Assembly (NCBI RefSeq): GCF_007672725.1
Contig: NZ_VDTC01000010.1
Coordinates: 25,238-89,237 of the forward strand
Source: Corynebacterium aurimucosum ATCC 700975
GTDB lineage: Bacteria; Actinomycetota; Actinomycetes; Mycobacteriales; Mycobacteriaceae
Direction: 5' to 3'
DNA length: 64,000 nt
Every line of letters begins with the position of its first letter. The first letter of the stretch is position 1. A model generated the notes under the pieces. It was not told where the DNA came from and made no database searches. It worked only from the letters and a program-made list of their open reading frames with translations. Both the position numbers and the translations under genes were made by a program. Positions 53,886 to 63,035 of the stretch are shown here, one piece after another.

Positions 53886-54484
53886 CCCAATAGGTCTGCG
53901 CCGGGGCGGGTAAGCACGGCCACCATGAAGGTGGAGTTCTCCTTAAAGACCTTCATGTCCCAGGATGCGAAGATAAAGTCGACTCGGTAGCCCACCGCGC
54001 GGGCGAGGTCGAGGAATTCATCGAAGCCCCAACCACGACCTTCACCAAAACCAACGACGAACCGACCACCCGGGCGCAAAGCGTTAAAGACGTTGCACAG
54101 TGCGGCCTCACGTCCTTCGATGGCAATGAAGGTCATTACGTTGCCCGCAGCCACAGCGATATCAAAGTTGCCCTCCGGGATTTCCTCTTCCGAAAGGTCC
54201 CCCACTTCCCAACGGGCCTCCGGATAATCATCGACCGCATGCTCGATCAGGATGGGATCGACGTCCACGCCCAACACCGTGTGGCCGCGCTTTGCCAATT
54301 CACCACCGAGGCGCCCGGAACCGCAGCCGGCGTCGAGGACGCGGGAGTGCCGTTCACTCATGGCGTCGATAAGCCGGGCTTCCCCATCGATGTCCTTGCC
54401 CTGGGCCCGAAGTGTCTTCCACTTCCGCGCAAAGTTATGGGAATGGGCGGGATTCGCTGCAGTAACTTCTTTCCAGGTAGGCAT
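53882..54484 (-). CDS. class I SAM-dependent methyltransferase
   Basis: A 200-residue methyltransferase with motif I VLDAGCGSGRLGGELAKRGH, the acidic D in GVDVDPILIEHA, and motif IV-like FDIAVAAGNVM. Ubiquinone/menaquinone-type (UbiG-like) fold; substrate unknown. It has a perfect TATAAT -10 ending 7 bases before the ATG and no ribosome-binding site, the best example of leaderless start here. Confidence 0.85.
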   Translation of the reverse strand: MPTWKEVTAANPAHSHNFARKWKTLRAQGKDIDGEARLIDAMSERHSRVLDAGCGSGRLGGELAKRGHTVLGVDVDPILIEHAVDDYPEARWEVGDLSEEEIPEGNFDIAVAAGNVMTFIAIEGREAALCNVFNALRPGGRFVVGFGEGRGWGFDEFLDLARAVGYRVDFIFASWDMKVFKENSTFMVAVLTRPGADLLG

Positions 54485-54491
54485 GACAACG

Positions 54492-54497
54492 ATTATA
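54492..54497 (-). promoter_or_regulatory. TATAAT -10 of the methyltransferase gene
   Basis: Consensus TATAAT on the minus strand, separated by 7 bases from the ATG at 54484. Confidence 0.7.
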
Positions 54498-54567
54498 TGC
54501 CCTTACAGGTGTAAGCTTTAGCCGCCATTACAAAACGCCGATACGAAACGAAGGAGGCTGAGACACG

Positions 54568-55641
54568 ATGCCATCTGTACCGTCACCATTCAAGCCACGC
54601 AAGAAAAACACTTCTGACGACAGTGCTCCGAGTTTTTCCGTTCCCGTCGAACGTGCCATTGAACACTGCCGCGTGTTCGTCGATGGCGAGGCCCTTCCCG
54701 GCGAATTTTCGCCACACAGCGCGCTGCAAACCGTAGAAGAGTACGGCCGCGGCTTCGTGTGGGTAGGCCTCTACGAGCCGCTCGAATCACAGATGACGAA
54801 GGTGGCGGCTGAGTTTCGTATCCACGAGCTCATCGTCGAGGACGTCGTCCAAGCACACCAGCGCCCGAAGCTGGAACGCTACGATGACCAGCTGTTCGTG
54901 GTGGCGCGGTCGGTGAACTACCGGGATCACGACGAGGTAGCCGATAAGCGCCAGATTATTTCCACTGGTGAGATGCAAATGATCATCGGTGACACATTCA
55001 TCATCACGGTGCGTCACTCGGCGAAGCTACCCAACTTGGCCTACGTGATCGAGGATGAGCAGGACCTCGTCGAACAGGGCCCTGTGTCCCTAGCGTGGAA
55101 GATCCTAGACATGATGGTGGACCGTTATTCGGAGATCTGCCGGCTCATCGCCATCGAGGTCGACGAGCTCGAGGAAGAAATCTTCACTCCGAATTCGTTG
55201 CCGAACATCGATCGCATCTATATGTTCAAGCGCGAGATTCTGGAGATGAAGCACGCCATCGTGCCACTTTCGCCTGCGTTGCGCTCGATGGTCTCTGACC
55301 ACAAGGACCTCATTCCGAAGGCGATTCGCTCCTACATCAGGGACGTCAACGATCACCAGCTGGTGGTCCAAGACCACGTGTCGGGGTTCGATGAGCGCTT
55401 GACATCGCTTATCGACGCCTCCGTGGCCAAGATCAGCATGCAGCAAAACTCCGACATGCGCACGATCTCCGCGGTGGTTGGCATGTGGGCCGCACCAACG
55501 CTCGTCGCGGGCATCTACGGAATGAACTTCGATGTCATGCCGGAGCTGCATTTTCCTTGGGGCTATTACGGAGCGATCGGCCTCATGGTGTTAGTTGTGG
55601 CCGGAATGTGGTGGTGGTTCCGCCGTAACAACTGGTTGTAG
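54568..55641 (+). CDS. corA: CorA-type magnesium/cobalt transporter
   Basis: Homopentameric divalent-cation channel, 357 residues: N-terminal cytosolic alpha/beta domain, long stalk helix, then two membrane helices near the C-terminus. The selectivity motif GMN is at 318-320 in YGMNFDVMPEL, at the end of helix 1. The C-terminus (WWWFRRNNWL) is basic, as in the family. AAGGAGG precedes the ATG with about 10 bases spacing. Confidence 0.93.
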   Translation: MPSVPSPFKPRKKNTSDDSAPSFSVPVERAIEHCRVFVDGEALPGEFSPHSALQTVEEYGRGFVWVGLYEPLESQMTKVAAEFRIHELIVEDVVQAHQRPKLERYDDQLFVVARSVNYRDHDEVADKRQIISTGEMQMIIGDTFIITVRHSAKLPNLAYVIEDEQDLVEQGPVSLAWKILDMMVDRYSEICRLIAIEVDELEEEIFTPNSLPNIDRIYMFKREILEMKHAIVPLSPALRSMVSDHKDLIPKAIRSYIRDVNDHQLVVQDHVSGFDERLTSLIDASVAKISMQQNSDMRTISAVVGMWAAPTLVAGIYGMNFDVMPELHFPWGYYGAIGLMVLVVAGMWWWFRRNNWL

Positions 55642-55644
55642 AAG

Positions 55645-56091
55645 CTACTGCACCACCATTGTGCGCAGCGTGGACGCGGCGAGGAGCACATCCCCCTGGC
55701 TGATCTTAACCTCCCACAGCTGCGTGCGGCGCCCCTTGTACAGCGGTGTAGCAACGGCGGTCACCGTGCCCGCAGCCACCGGCTTGAGGAAATCCGTGTT
55801 GTTGTTGACACCGACAACGGGCTTGCCTGCGAGGATCAGGCTGCCGACGGATGCAGTCGATTCCGTAATTGTGCAATACAGACCCCCATTTGCAACGCCC
55901 CAGGGCTGATGGTGATCCGGGACGACTTCCACCTCAGATCGAACCTCGTCCGCAGAAATGTGTGTGTAATGCAGTCCAATAAGCCCTGCGAGCCCCTGCG
56001 GGTTGGAGTTGATCAGATCGAGTTCTTCCGCGTTGAGCGGACGCGACTGGGAAACAGCCAAGAGCTTTTCAAAGATTTCAGAGTGGTTCAT
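55645..56091 (-). CDS. hotdog-fold thioesterase (PaaI-like)
   Basis: A 148-residue protein with the hotdog helix HHQPWGVANGGLYCTITESTAS and the beta-strand RRTQLWEVKISQ; PaaI/YbgC-type acyl-CoA thioesterases have this shape. The start ATG at 56091 has TAACCT (minus) 8 bases upstream. It is divergent from gnd, and the starts are 43 bases apart, in the order known from C. glutamicum. Substrate unknown. Confidence 0.85.
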   Translation of the reverse strand: MNHSEIFEKLLAVSQSRPLNAEELDLINSNPQGLAGLIGLHYTHISADEVRSEVEVVPDHHQPWGVANGGLYCTITESTASVGSLILAGKPVVGVNNNTDFLKPVAAGTVTAVATPLYKGRRTQLWEVKISQGDVLLAASTLRTMVVQ

Positions 56092-56099
56092 GCCACAAC

Positions 56100-56127
56100 A
56101 GGTTAGTGGAATTCGGTGACGTAGGAT
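56100..56127. promoter_or_regulatory. back-to-back leaderless promoters for thioesterase and gnd
   Basis: TAACCT on the minus strand (56105-56100) and TAGGAT on the plus strand (56122-56127), 16 bases apart. Each ends 7-8 bases before its start codon. Confidence 0.55.
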
Positions 56128-56134
56128 GGTGGAC

Positions 56135-57592
56135 ATGACTCAAAGTGCTGAAAAGACAGATCTCGCCCAGATTGGTGTTGTGGGGCTCGCTGTGATGGGC
56201 TCCAACCTTGCGCGAAACTTCGCTCGCAACGGCAACACGGTCGCTGTGTACAACCGCAGCCCGGAAAAGACTCGCGCGCTCATCAGCGAGCACGGCGATG
56301 AAGGAGCGTTCATTGCCTCCGAGACCGTCGAGGACTTCGTTGCCTCCCTCGAGCGCCCGCGTAAGGCGATCATCATGGTTAAGGCTGGCGCGGCTACTGA
56401 CGCCGTCATCGAGCAACTCACCGAGGCCATGGATGAGGGTGACATCATCATCGATGGCGGCAATGCACTGTTCACGGACACCATTCGCCGCGAGAAGGAG
56501 GTGGCCGCTAAGGGGCGTCACTTCGTCGGCGCAGGCATTTCCGGTGGTGAGGTAGGCGCGCTCAATGGCCCGTCCATCATGCCTGGTGGCCCAGCTGAGT
56601 CTTGGGAGACCTTGGGACCAATCCTCGAGTCCATCGCCGCTAATGTCGACGGTACTCCGTGCGTGACCCACATCGGACCCGATGGCGCTGGCCACTTCGT
56701 CAAGATGGTGCATAACGGCATCGAATACGCCGACATGCAGGTTATCGGTGAGGCTTACCAGTTGCTTCGTTATGGTGCGGGTATGGAACCGGCTGAAATC
56801 GCCGAAGTCTTCCGCGAATGGAACGCCGGAGACCTGGACTCCTACCTCATTGAGATCACCGCCGAAGTACTAGCACAGAAAGATCCGGAGACAGGTGCCC
56901 CGCTTGTCGACGTCATCGTGGACGCCGCCGGCCAGAAGGGCACCGGCCGCTGGACCGCCATTAATGGTCTCGAGCTGGGCGTGCCGATCACTGGCATTGC
57001 GGAATCCGTTTTCGCGCGTGCGCTCTCTTCTGCCACGGCTCAGCGTGCAGCTGCCCAGGAAGGCCAGCTGCCTTCCGGAACCATTGCCGAGCTCAACGTG
57101 GACAAGGCTGAGTTCGTCGAAGACGTTCGCCGTGCACTGTATGCCGCGAAGCTCATTGCCTACTCCCAGGGCTTCGATGAGATCAAGGCTGGCTCCGAGG
57201 AGTTCGGCTGGAACGTGGACCCACGCGATTTGGCCACCATCTGGCGCGGTGGATGCATCATTCGCGCGAAGTTCCTCGACCGCATCCGTGAGGCCTACGA
57301 CAACAATGCCGACCTGCCTGCCTTGATTCTGGACCCGTACTTCAAGGGCGAGCTGGAGAACCTCATCGACCCCTGGCGTCGCGTCGTGGTTGCTGCAACG
57401 CAGCTGGGCCTGCCGGTTCCGGTGTTTGCCTCTTCCCTGTCCTACTACGACAGCTTGCGCGCCGAGCGCCTCCCAGCTGCTCTGATTCAGGGCCAACGCG
57501 ATTTCTTCGGCGCCCACACCTTCAAGCGTGTGGACCGCGAGGGCACGTTCCATATCGAATGGTCAGGTGACCGCTCGCTTACCGAAATGTAG
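56135..57592 (+). CDS. gnd: Gnd, 6-phosphogluconate dehydrogenase (decarboxylating)
   Basis: Oxidative pentose phosphate enzyme making ribulose-5-phosphate, CO2 and NADPH; 485 residues. N-terminal nucleotide-binding GVVGLAVMGSNLARNFARNG with an NRSPEKT segment for the NADP 2'-phosphate, the substrate loop GAGHFVKMVHNGIEY, and the C-terminal helical dimer domain. ATG 56135 is chosen over ATG 56126 because TAGGAT ends 7 bases upstream and no ribosome-binding site exists. A good terminator follows. Confidence 0.95.
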   Translation: MTQSAEKTDLAQIGVVGLAVMGSNLARNFARNGNTVAVYNRSPEKTRALISEHGDEGAFIASETVEDFVASLERPRKAIIMVKAGAATDAVIEQLTEAMDEGDIIIDGGNALFTDTIRREKEVAAKGRHFVGAGISGGEVGALNGPSIMPGGPAESWETLGPILESIAANVDGTPCVTHIGPDGAGHFVKMVHNGIEYADMQVIGEAYQLLRYGAGMEPAEIAEVFREWNAGDLDSYLIEITAEVLAQKDPETGAPLVDVIVDAAGQKGTGRWTAINGLELGVPITGIAESVFARALSSATAQRAAAQEGQLPSGTIAELNVDKAEFVEDVRRALYAAKLIAYSQGFDEIKAGSEEFGWNVDPRDLATIWRGGCIIRAKFLDRIREAYDNNADLPALILDPYFKGELENLIDPWRRVVVAATQLGLPVPVFASSLSYYDSLRAERLPAALIQGQRDFFGAHTFKRVDREGTFHIEWSGDRSLTEM

Positions 57593-57597
57593 CTGCT

Positions 57598-57619
57598 AAG
57601 CCCCTCCCCTGAGGGGCTT
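57598..57619 (+). terminator. rho-independent terminator of gnd
   Basis: AAGCCCCTC-CCCT-GAGGGGCTT perfect 9-bp stem followed by TTCTCG, six bases after the gnd stop. Confidence 0.9.
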
Positions 57620-57706
57620 TTCTCGTACCAGCCCCATTACCCCTTTAACCAGGAATTTTGCCCCTCCGGTTGCGGGGCCCACGGTGCTGTTTTAGTCTCT
57701 GTGCTC

Positions 57707-58804
57707 ATGGGGGATATTGAAACCTACATCCGCCTACGCAATTCGGGGATTGCGCTGGTGGAACATGTACCTGGCTCACCCGATGAGCTCCGCGCGCTCG
57801 GCGCGGATGCCTCCGATGCCGCCGAGCTAGCACGCCTTAACCAGGTTTATTTCGGTCCCACCCGCTTTAGCGGCAAGCAACGCAAAGCCCGCCACGCAGC
57901 CCTCACCCAACGCCACAGCCTGGGCACCCTCACACTCATTGAGTCCTACACCGCAAAAGTCAAGAAAACCCTCGACGCCTGGAACCTCAGAATCAAACTC
58001 GCAGGAACACCCGCACACCGCATCCCCACCGTCGCCGCCACACGCCTGAAAGAACTACGCTCTAAACGCCACGCCAAGCCAGGCGTGCGGATTACCTACA
58101 GATCCGAAGGACCCAACACACTTTCCATAACGGATGATGCGACCACGATCGCCAACATGCGCGGCGTACTCGAATCCACCAACACCGACCTGCTTCAAGC
58201 CGCCAACGACATCTTCTTCAACAAAGAAACAGGCGGTTCCAAACCTGCGGTGCGCACCCAAGTCATCGTCACCCTCAACGAGCTCGACCAGATCATTAAC
58301 GGCGAGGGTGATGAACTCGAGCTCAACTTGACTAATGGTGGGCGCATGACCGGGGCAGAATTCCTCACCCACAAGTTTGCTGAAATAGGGTATGCCACCA
58401 TCGTGCACCCTATTGAAGGACCCATCGACACCTGGCGGCTAGAGCGTGGAGCAAACTTCAAACAACGCCTTACCCTGCATGCTGAATTCCACACCTGTGC
58501 AAGACCAGGCTGTAACAAGCCCGCTGATTACTGCCAAGTCCATCACCTCATCCCCTGGCAGGCAGGAGGCTACACCAACATCAAGAACCTGACCTTCCTG
58601 TGCGCCTACCACAACGGGATTAACGACGATGACCCACAAAGACCTACCGGCCGCGGCTACATGTACCGGCTTAACACCGGGGTCAGCTTCATCCCACCCT
58701 GGGGAGCACCAATCACCGCAATGCCCGAATACCAAGAAGCAGTAGCCAGACTCAACGCCGAACAAGCAGGACAACCACCAGAGGAACCACCCGACAGCAG
58801 CTAA
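57707..58804 (+). CDS. HNH endonuclease-domain protein (13E12-type)
   Basis: A 365-residue protein with a C-terminal HNH nuclease module at about residues 262-305: C-x4-C-x6-C style zinc Cys (CARPGCNKPADYC), the catalytic VHHLIPW and CAYHN. The N-terminal 240 residues are helical and resemble DUF222/13E12-repeat proteins that occur in many copies in actinobacteria. TAGTCT ends 8 bases before ATG 57707; the earlier GTG 57701 lies too close to it. The Gln/Pro-rich C-terminus is a tail. Possible mobile or phage origin, not shown. Confidence 0.8.
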   Translation: MGDIETYIRLRNSGIALVEHVPGSPDELRALGADASDAAELARLNQVYFGPTRFSGKQRKARHAALTQRHSLGTLTLIESYTAKVKKTLDAWNLRIKLAGTPAHRIPTVAATRLKELRSKRHAKPGVRITYRSEGPNTLSITDDATTIANMRGVLESTNTDLLQAANDIFFNKETGGSKPAVRTQVIVTLNELDQIINGEGDELELNLTNGGRMTGAEFLTHKFAEIGYATIVHPIEGPIDTWRLERGANFKQRLTLHAEFHTCARPGCNKPADYCQVHHLIPWQAGGYTNIKNLTFLCAYHNGINDDDPQRPTGRGYMYRLNTGVSFIPPWGAPITAMPEYQEAVARLNAEQAGQPPEEPPDSS

Positions 58805-58970
58805 CACCCACAGCCACCAAACACAGCAACGGCAGAAAGGAAACAGCTAACCACCAGTGACAACACTGCCACCCGCGGACCACATCAAGGCACGCGGGCA
58901 CATCGGTGATCCTTGACCCCCTTCAAATACCGGCAGGAACAACGCGCATTTAAGCCCTTAAAGAACGAGA

Positions 58971-58997
58971 CCCGCCAACCGGATGAGGGTTGACGGG
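58971..58997 (-). terminator. terminator of the membrane-anchored unknown gene
   Basis: CCCGCCAACC / GGTTGACGGG hairpin (one G-U pair on the minus-strand RNA), followed on the minus strand by TCTCGTTCTTTAAGG. It lies 50 bases after the stop codon. Confidence 0.6.
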
Positions 58998-59047
58998 CCA
59001 CTTGGGGTGGGTGAAGCGTCGTCAAGCGCGTGCGGTGCCGAAGATAG

Positions 59048-59842
59048 CTAGGCATTCACCGACGGACCACCCAGAGCCGAGTCAAGGATTCCCGCACCCA
59101 CGAGATAGTTGGCCAAATCATTCAAGTCCGCTTCGTCCCCGTTGGCATCATAGCCGTCCATGACGTACTCGATAACCGCATTGCCATCCTCAAGCACTTC
59201 AGCAATCACGTACTCATCTTCCTCTCTAAAAGCGCCAATCTGGGAGCCGCGGGCCGAGGTGAAATCCTCGACGGTGCCGGCCAGCCCAACGCTTTCAGTA
59301 TCGCGTATCGCATCCTTGTTCTCTGTGTACTGAGCCACGAATTCTCTGTCCGGACCATAGATGCAAGAAATCGTCGGAACCCACTGAACATCTAGGCCCA
59401 GATAGTCCGCCTGCCCGAAGAATGACGTGTCCTTATAGCACTCGTCCGAAAGGTCAATGAGCGGAGCGGGCACCGGGGCAGAAACCTCGGAGGCGCGGAT
59501 CCTGTCAACCTCATCGGAGTCATATGTGCTGTTCCAATAGGCATTGTCGGAAGCACTTGCGTCTTGCGGCGCATCATCAAAATCGGCAGCAACATCTTTG
59601 AAGAAAGAAACTGCAGCAATAATAGCGACGACTGCGATGATGGCGAATACAAGAACAACCGCCAGAACGATCCACAATGCTTTCTTCGAGCTTGGCTTCT
59701 TTTCGGGCGCCTGTGGCATCGCCGGTCCGCCGGCGTGAGCACCTTGATTTTGATTGATAAAGCCAGGCGGTGCTTGGTTGTGCTGCGGGTTCTGGCCAAA
59801 TCCACGGGGCTGCTGCTGCGGGCTACTGAAAGGGTTCGTCAT
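59048..59842 (-). CDS. membrane-anchored protein of unknown function
   Basis: A 264-residue protein: about 50 cytosolic residues rich in Pro, Gln, Gly and Asn, a membrane helix (ALWIVLAVVLVFAIIAVVAII), then an acidic extracytoplasmic part with two Cys (DECYKDTSFF and TISCIYG) that may form a disulfide. No known domain recognised. TAAATT on the minus strand ends 7 bases before the ATG (MTNPFSSPQQQ); the frame begins at 59851. The DEAD-box gene is divergent. Confidence 0.65.
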   Translation of the reverse strand: MTNPFSSPQQQPRGFGQNPQHNQAPPGFINQNQGAHAGGPAMPQAPEKKPSSKKALWIVLAVVLVFAIIAVVAIIAAVSFFKDVAADFDDAPQDASASDNAYWNSTYDSDEVDRIRASEVSAPVPAPLIDLSDECYKDTSFFGQADYLGLDVQWVPTISCIYGPDREFVAQYTENKDAIRDTESVGLAGTVEDFTSARGSQIGAFREEDEYVIAEVLEDGNAVIEYVMDGYDANGDEADLNDLANYLVGAGILDSALGGPSVNA

Positions 59843-59957
59843 GCCGATCAATTTAGCTGAGACCTACATCACATTACTGCCAACAGTGCAGGATGCGAGG
59901 CCCATTCCCCGCACTGGCTTTTCTATCTGGCAGCGAACCGAACTAGACTTCCTCCCG

Positions 59958-61247
59958 ATGAATACTTTCGCCGACCTCGGCCTCCCCCGCGATGTTGTCC
60001 GCGTCCTCGACAAACAGGGCATCACGACCCCCTTCTCTATCCAAGAAGCCGCGATTCCCGACGCCCTTTCCGGCAAGGACGTCCTAGGCCGCGGCCCCAC
60101 GGGCTCGGGAAAAACCTTCACGTTCGGCCTTCCCATGCTCACTCGACTTGCCGAATCCGGGGTCTCCCGACCGGCGCACCCCCGCGGTCTCGTGTTAGCA
60201 CCAACGCGTGAGCTGGCAACGCAGATCCAACAACGCCTGGATGAACCCGCAGCCGCGCTGGGGCTGCGGGTGTTGGCGGTTGTCGGTGGTGTCAACATCA
60301 ACAACCACATTCGCTCATTGGCCCGCCCGGTTGATCTACTTGTTGCTACGCCGGGCCGCGCACAGGATCTCATCGACCAAGGCAAGCTTTTCTTCGACCA
60401 GATCACCATCACTGCGCTCGACGAGGCCGACCAGATGGCGGACATGGGCTTCCTTCCCCAGGTACGCAAACTGCTCAATCTCACCCCACCAGACGGCCAA
60501 CGCTTACTCTTCTCCGCCACCCTCGACGGTGAGGTCAACAAGTTGGTTGAGCAGTTCATACACGACCCCGTAACCCACTCCACAGCCCCCGTCGAGGCCG
60601 CCGTGGACACGATGGAGCACCACCTCATCTTCATCGGCACCCGCGAGGCACGCAACGACGTCGTCCTGCGGCTCGGTGCGCGCAAGGGCAAAACCATCAT
60701 GTTTATGCGGACCAAGCACGGAGTCGACAGGCAGGCAAAGAAGCTGCGCAGAGTCGGCATTAACGCACTGCCGCTTCACGGCGATAAGGGCCAAGGTTCA
60801 CGTACCAAGGCAATTGAGGGCTTCGCCGACGGAAGCGTACCCGTGCTCGTCGCCACGGACATCGCCGCGCGCGGTATCGACATTGCGGATGTCTCCCTCG
60901 TCGTCCACGTAGATCCACCCGCCGAGCACAAGGCTTACCTACACCGTTCCGGCCGCACCGCCCGCGGCGGTGAGTCAGGCACCGTCGTCACACTCGTTAC
61001 CGACGAGCAGCGCGACGAGGTGGCCAAGCTCATTGCAAAGGCCGGAGTGGACCACACCGACCTCGACATCAGCGACCGCGCCAACCCCGCCAGCAGCCCC
61101 GAACTTGCCCAGATGACCGGTGCACGCAAGCCGAAGGGCGAGCCGCTCGGGCCACCGAACCAACAGCAGCCTAAGCAGGAAGCACCGGGGCACCGCCGCC
61201 GCGGCCGCAACAACCGCCACCGTCGAGGCAGTGCTGGACAACGATGA
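59958..61247 (+). CDS. DEAD-box RNA helicase, RhlE/DeaD-type
   Basis: ATP-dependent RNA helicase, 429 residues. Q motif (FADLGLPRDVVRVL, ITTPFSIQEAAIP), Walker A GPTGSGKTFTFGLPM, PTRELATQIQ, ALDEADQMADMGF (DEAD), FSATLDGEV, IMFMRTKHGVDRQ and HRSGRTARG. A Gln/Arg-rich basic tail binds RNA. Start at ATG 59958 is favoured by TAGACT 8 bases upstream; the frame runs to 59754, where the divergent gene begins. It overlaps the next gene by 4 bases (ATGA). Confidence 0.9.
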   Translation: MNTFADLGLPRDVVRVLDKQGITTPFSIQEAAIPDALSGKDVLGRGPTGSGKTFTFGLPMLTRLAESGVSRPAHPRGLVLAPTRELATQIQQRLDEPAAALGLRVLAVVGGVNINNHIRSLARPVDLLVATPGRAQDLIDQGKLFFDQITITALDEADQMADMGFLPQVRKLLNLTPPDGQRLLFSATLDGEVNKLVEQFIHDPVTHSTAPVEAAVDTMEHHLIFIGTREARNDVVLRLGARKGKTIMFMRTKHGVDRQAKKLRRVGINALPLHGDKGQGSRTKAIEGFADGSVPVLVATDIAARGIDIADVSLVVHVDPPAEHKAYLHRSGRTARGGESGTVVTLVTDEQRDEVAKLIAKAGVDHTDLDISDRANPASSPELAQMTGARKPKGEPLGPPNQQQPKQEAPGHRRRGRNNRHRRGSAGQR

Positions 61248-62098
61248 TTCTCGAGCCCAAGGATTGGCAAGCCCGGATGCGACAGCACGAGGAGGAAGCA
61301 CATGAGTTCCTCGCTCGCTATCGCCACCCAGGCTCGTATCACCCTGTCTACGACTTCCTTTTCGAGTACTACCCCGTCCGCCCCCCTCATCTGCGCCGTT
61401 GGCACCCAGGCATAGGGGTCACCCTGGAAGGGAACGCTCCGCACAGCGAATGGCGCTACTACCGCCGCACTGCCGAGGGCATCACGATGGACACCGAGGC
61501 CTTCCTCGAACGCCGCGGCGGAACCGTGCGCTACATCCTGGAACTTCTGGAAAAGACGGCGCACAATCCCACCCAATTTGATTGTTTTGGCCTGCATGAA
61601 TGGGCCATGGTGTACCACACCGATTCCCCTCGCCATGACCTGCCGCTGCGGTTGGGAGCGGAAGGGACGAACGCAGTCGTCGACAAGCACCGCATCAAGT
61701 GCACGCACTACGATGCCTTCCGTTTCTTTACTGAGCCCGCCCGCCCGCTTAACCTCACGGTGCTGACCCGTGAGGACCAACCGGACAACGACCAGGCTGG
61801 CTGCGTCCATGCGACTATGGATTTATATAAATGGGCGTGGAAATTGGGCCCGTTGGTGCCAGGTGACTTGTTCCTCGATACCTTCCGGTTGGCGGTGGCC
61901 GCGCGCACGCTCGACATGGAGGCCTCGCCATATGACTGCCGCGAGTGGGGCTTTGGGGTTGTCCCCATCGAAACACCAGAGGGAAAGTCGGAGTATGTGC
62001 GGCGCCAACGCGCGCTTGCCGACGCCTCCGAGCCACTCCGCGCGCGGCTTGTCTCCCAAATTAGAGCAGCGCTGAGCGCTACAATGAGAGACCATTGA
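61244..62098 (+). CDS. conserved actinobacterial protein, often annotated 3-methyladenine DNA glycosylase
   Basis: A 284-residue cytosolic protein. Family segments are HPGSYHPVYDFLFEYYPVRP near the N-terminus, RRWHPGIGVTLEG, DCFGLHEWAMVYH and DRYRL-like VDKHRIKCTHYDAFRFF, all conserved in actinobacteria. The usual database name comes from early annotation, and I see no helix-hairpin-helix or other glycosylase signature, so the function should be taken as unknown. It overlaps the helicase by 4 bases and so is co-expressed. Confidence 0.75.
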   Translation: MILEPKDWQARMRQHEEEAHEFLARYRHPGSYHPVYDFLFEYYPVRPPHLRRWHPGIGVTLEGNAPHSEWRYYRRTAEGITMDTEAFLERRGGTVRYILELLEKTAHNPTQFDCFGLHEWAMVYHTDSPRHDLPLRLGAEGTNAVVDKHRIKCTHYDAFRFFTEPARPLNLTVLTREDQPDNDQAGCVHATMDLYKWAWKLGPLVPGDLFLDTFRLAVAARTLDMEASPYDCREWGFGVVPIETPEGKSEYVRRQRALADASEPLRARLVSQIRAALSATMRDH

Positions 62099-62153
62099 TG
62101 TGACCCGTCGGGGCGCCCTGACTGCCCCGAGACCCCAGCGCGGAAGGAAAAAG

Positions 62154-62996
62154 ATGGCCCGGCACTCGGATGGAAAGAATAACTATGCAATCGCACCGTG
62201 GGTCATCATCGTGGCCGTCCTCGCGGTTTTGGCGTTGGTTATCGGCGCATTCTTCCTCTTCCGCGGAGGGGAATCCGATTCGAGCGAGCCAGTAGCGGCG
62301 GATAAAACCACTGAGTCATCAGCCGTACAGAAACCGACGAGTGAAAGCGCTAGCACTACGTCTGCATCGACCACGCCCTCGAAGTCAGAACAGCCGTCCA
62401 AATCGGCATCAGCCGCGCCCAGCACTGAAAACAAGGAAGAGCAAGGGGTGGCGCCGAATACGTTGTTCCTTCTTGATACCTCCGACAACCTTGCGCCGTA
62501 CTTCAATGAGGTAACCGAGGGCGTGGCGGAGGCGGCGTCGGCAGTCGGCGCGGAGGGAAGCCAGGTGGCTCTCTGGAACTATTCCTCACCCATTTCAGCC
62601 ACGGCCACCGTGGGCTTCCGTCAGAATGTAGCCTATGGCGACGCCGAGAACGTGGCCTTCGCAGTACGGCAATTCGGCACTGGTGGCGTTCCTCAAACTC
62701 GCAGCGCCGTGGTCGCGGCACTGGATAACGCCACGGACCAAGAGGCAGAAACGGGCAAAGACGCCCGCGTCGTGCTCGTTACTACCGGGACCCAACAAGA
62801 TATAGATGACGCAAGCTTTACAGAGGCAGTCAAAGCCGCGCGCGGTCAGGGCGTTAGCTTGAGCGTGGTGCATATCGGTGAAGGTGAAAAGGACGCCGAG
62901 CTCGAAAAGCTCGCTGACTCCTACAAGACCATCTCGGACCCTTCAAATGCCCAAGAGGACAAAAAGGCCATCGCCAACGCCGCCGGGGCACGATAA
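62154..62996 (+). CDS. membrane-anchored von Willebrand A-like protein
   Basis: A 280-residue protein: short cytosolic N-terminus, membrane helix (APWVIIVAVLAVLALVIGAFFLF), a 65-residue Ser/Thr/Glu-rich linker, then a VWA-like domain (residues 100-280) beginning FLLDTSDN. The MIDAS motif reads D108-x-S110-x-N112, with Asn for the usual Ser; RVVLVTTG and QGVSLSVVHIG are strands of the Rossmann-like fold. It faces outwards. GGAAGGAAA precedes ATG 62154; the frame from 62100 has no better start. Third gene of the helicase unit. Confidence 0.7.
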   Translation: MARHSDGKNNYAIAPWVIIVAVLAVLALVIGAFFLFRGGESDSSEPVAADKTTESSAVQKPTSESASTTSASTTPSKSEQPSKSASAAPSTENKEEQGVAPNTLFLLDTSDNLAPYFNEVTEGVAEAASAVGAEGSQVALWNYSSPISATATVGFRQNVAYGDAENVAFAVRQFGTGGVPQTRSAVVAALDNATDQEAETGKDARVVLVTTGTQQDIDDASFTEAVKAARGQGVSLSVVHIGEGEKDAELEKLADSYKTISDPSNAQEDKKAIANAAGAR

Positions 62997-63035
62997 CCGG
63001 GACATTTCAGGCGCATCGACGCCGCACATCAAAAA

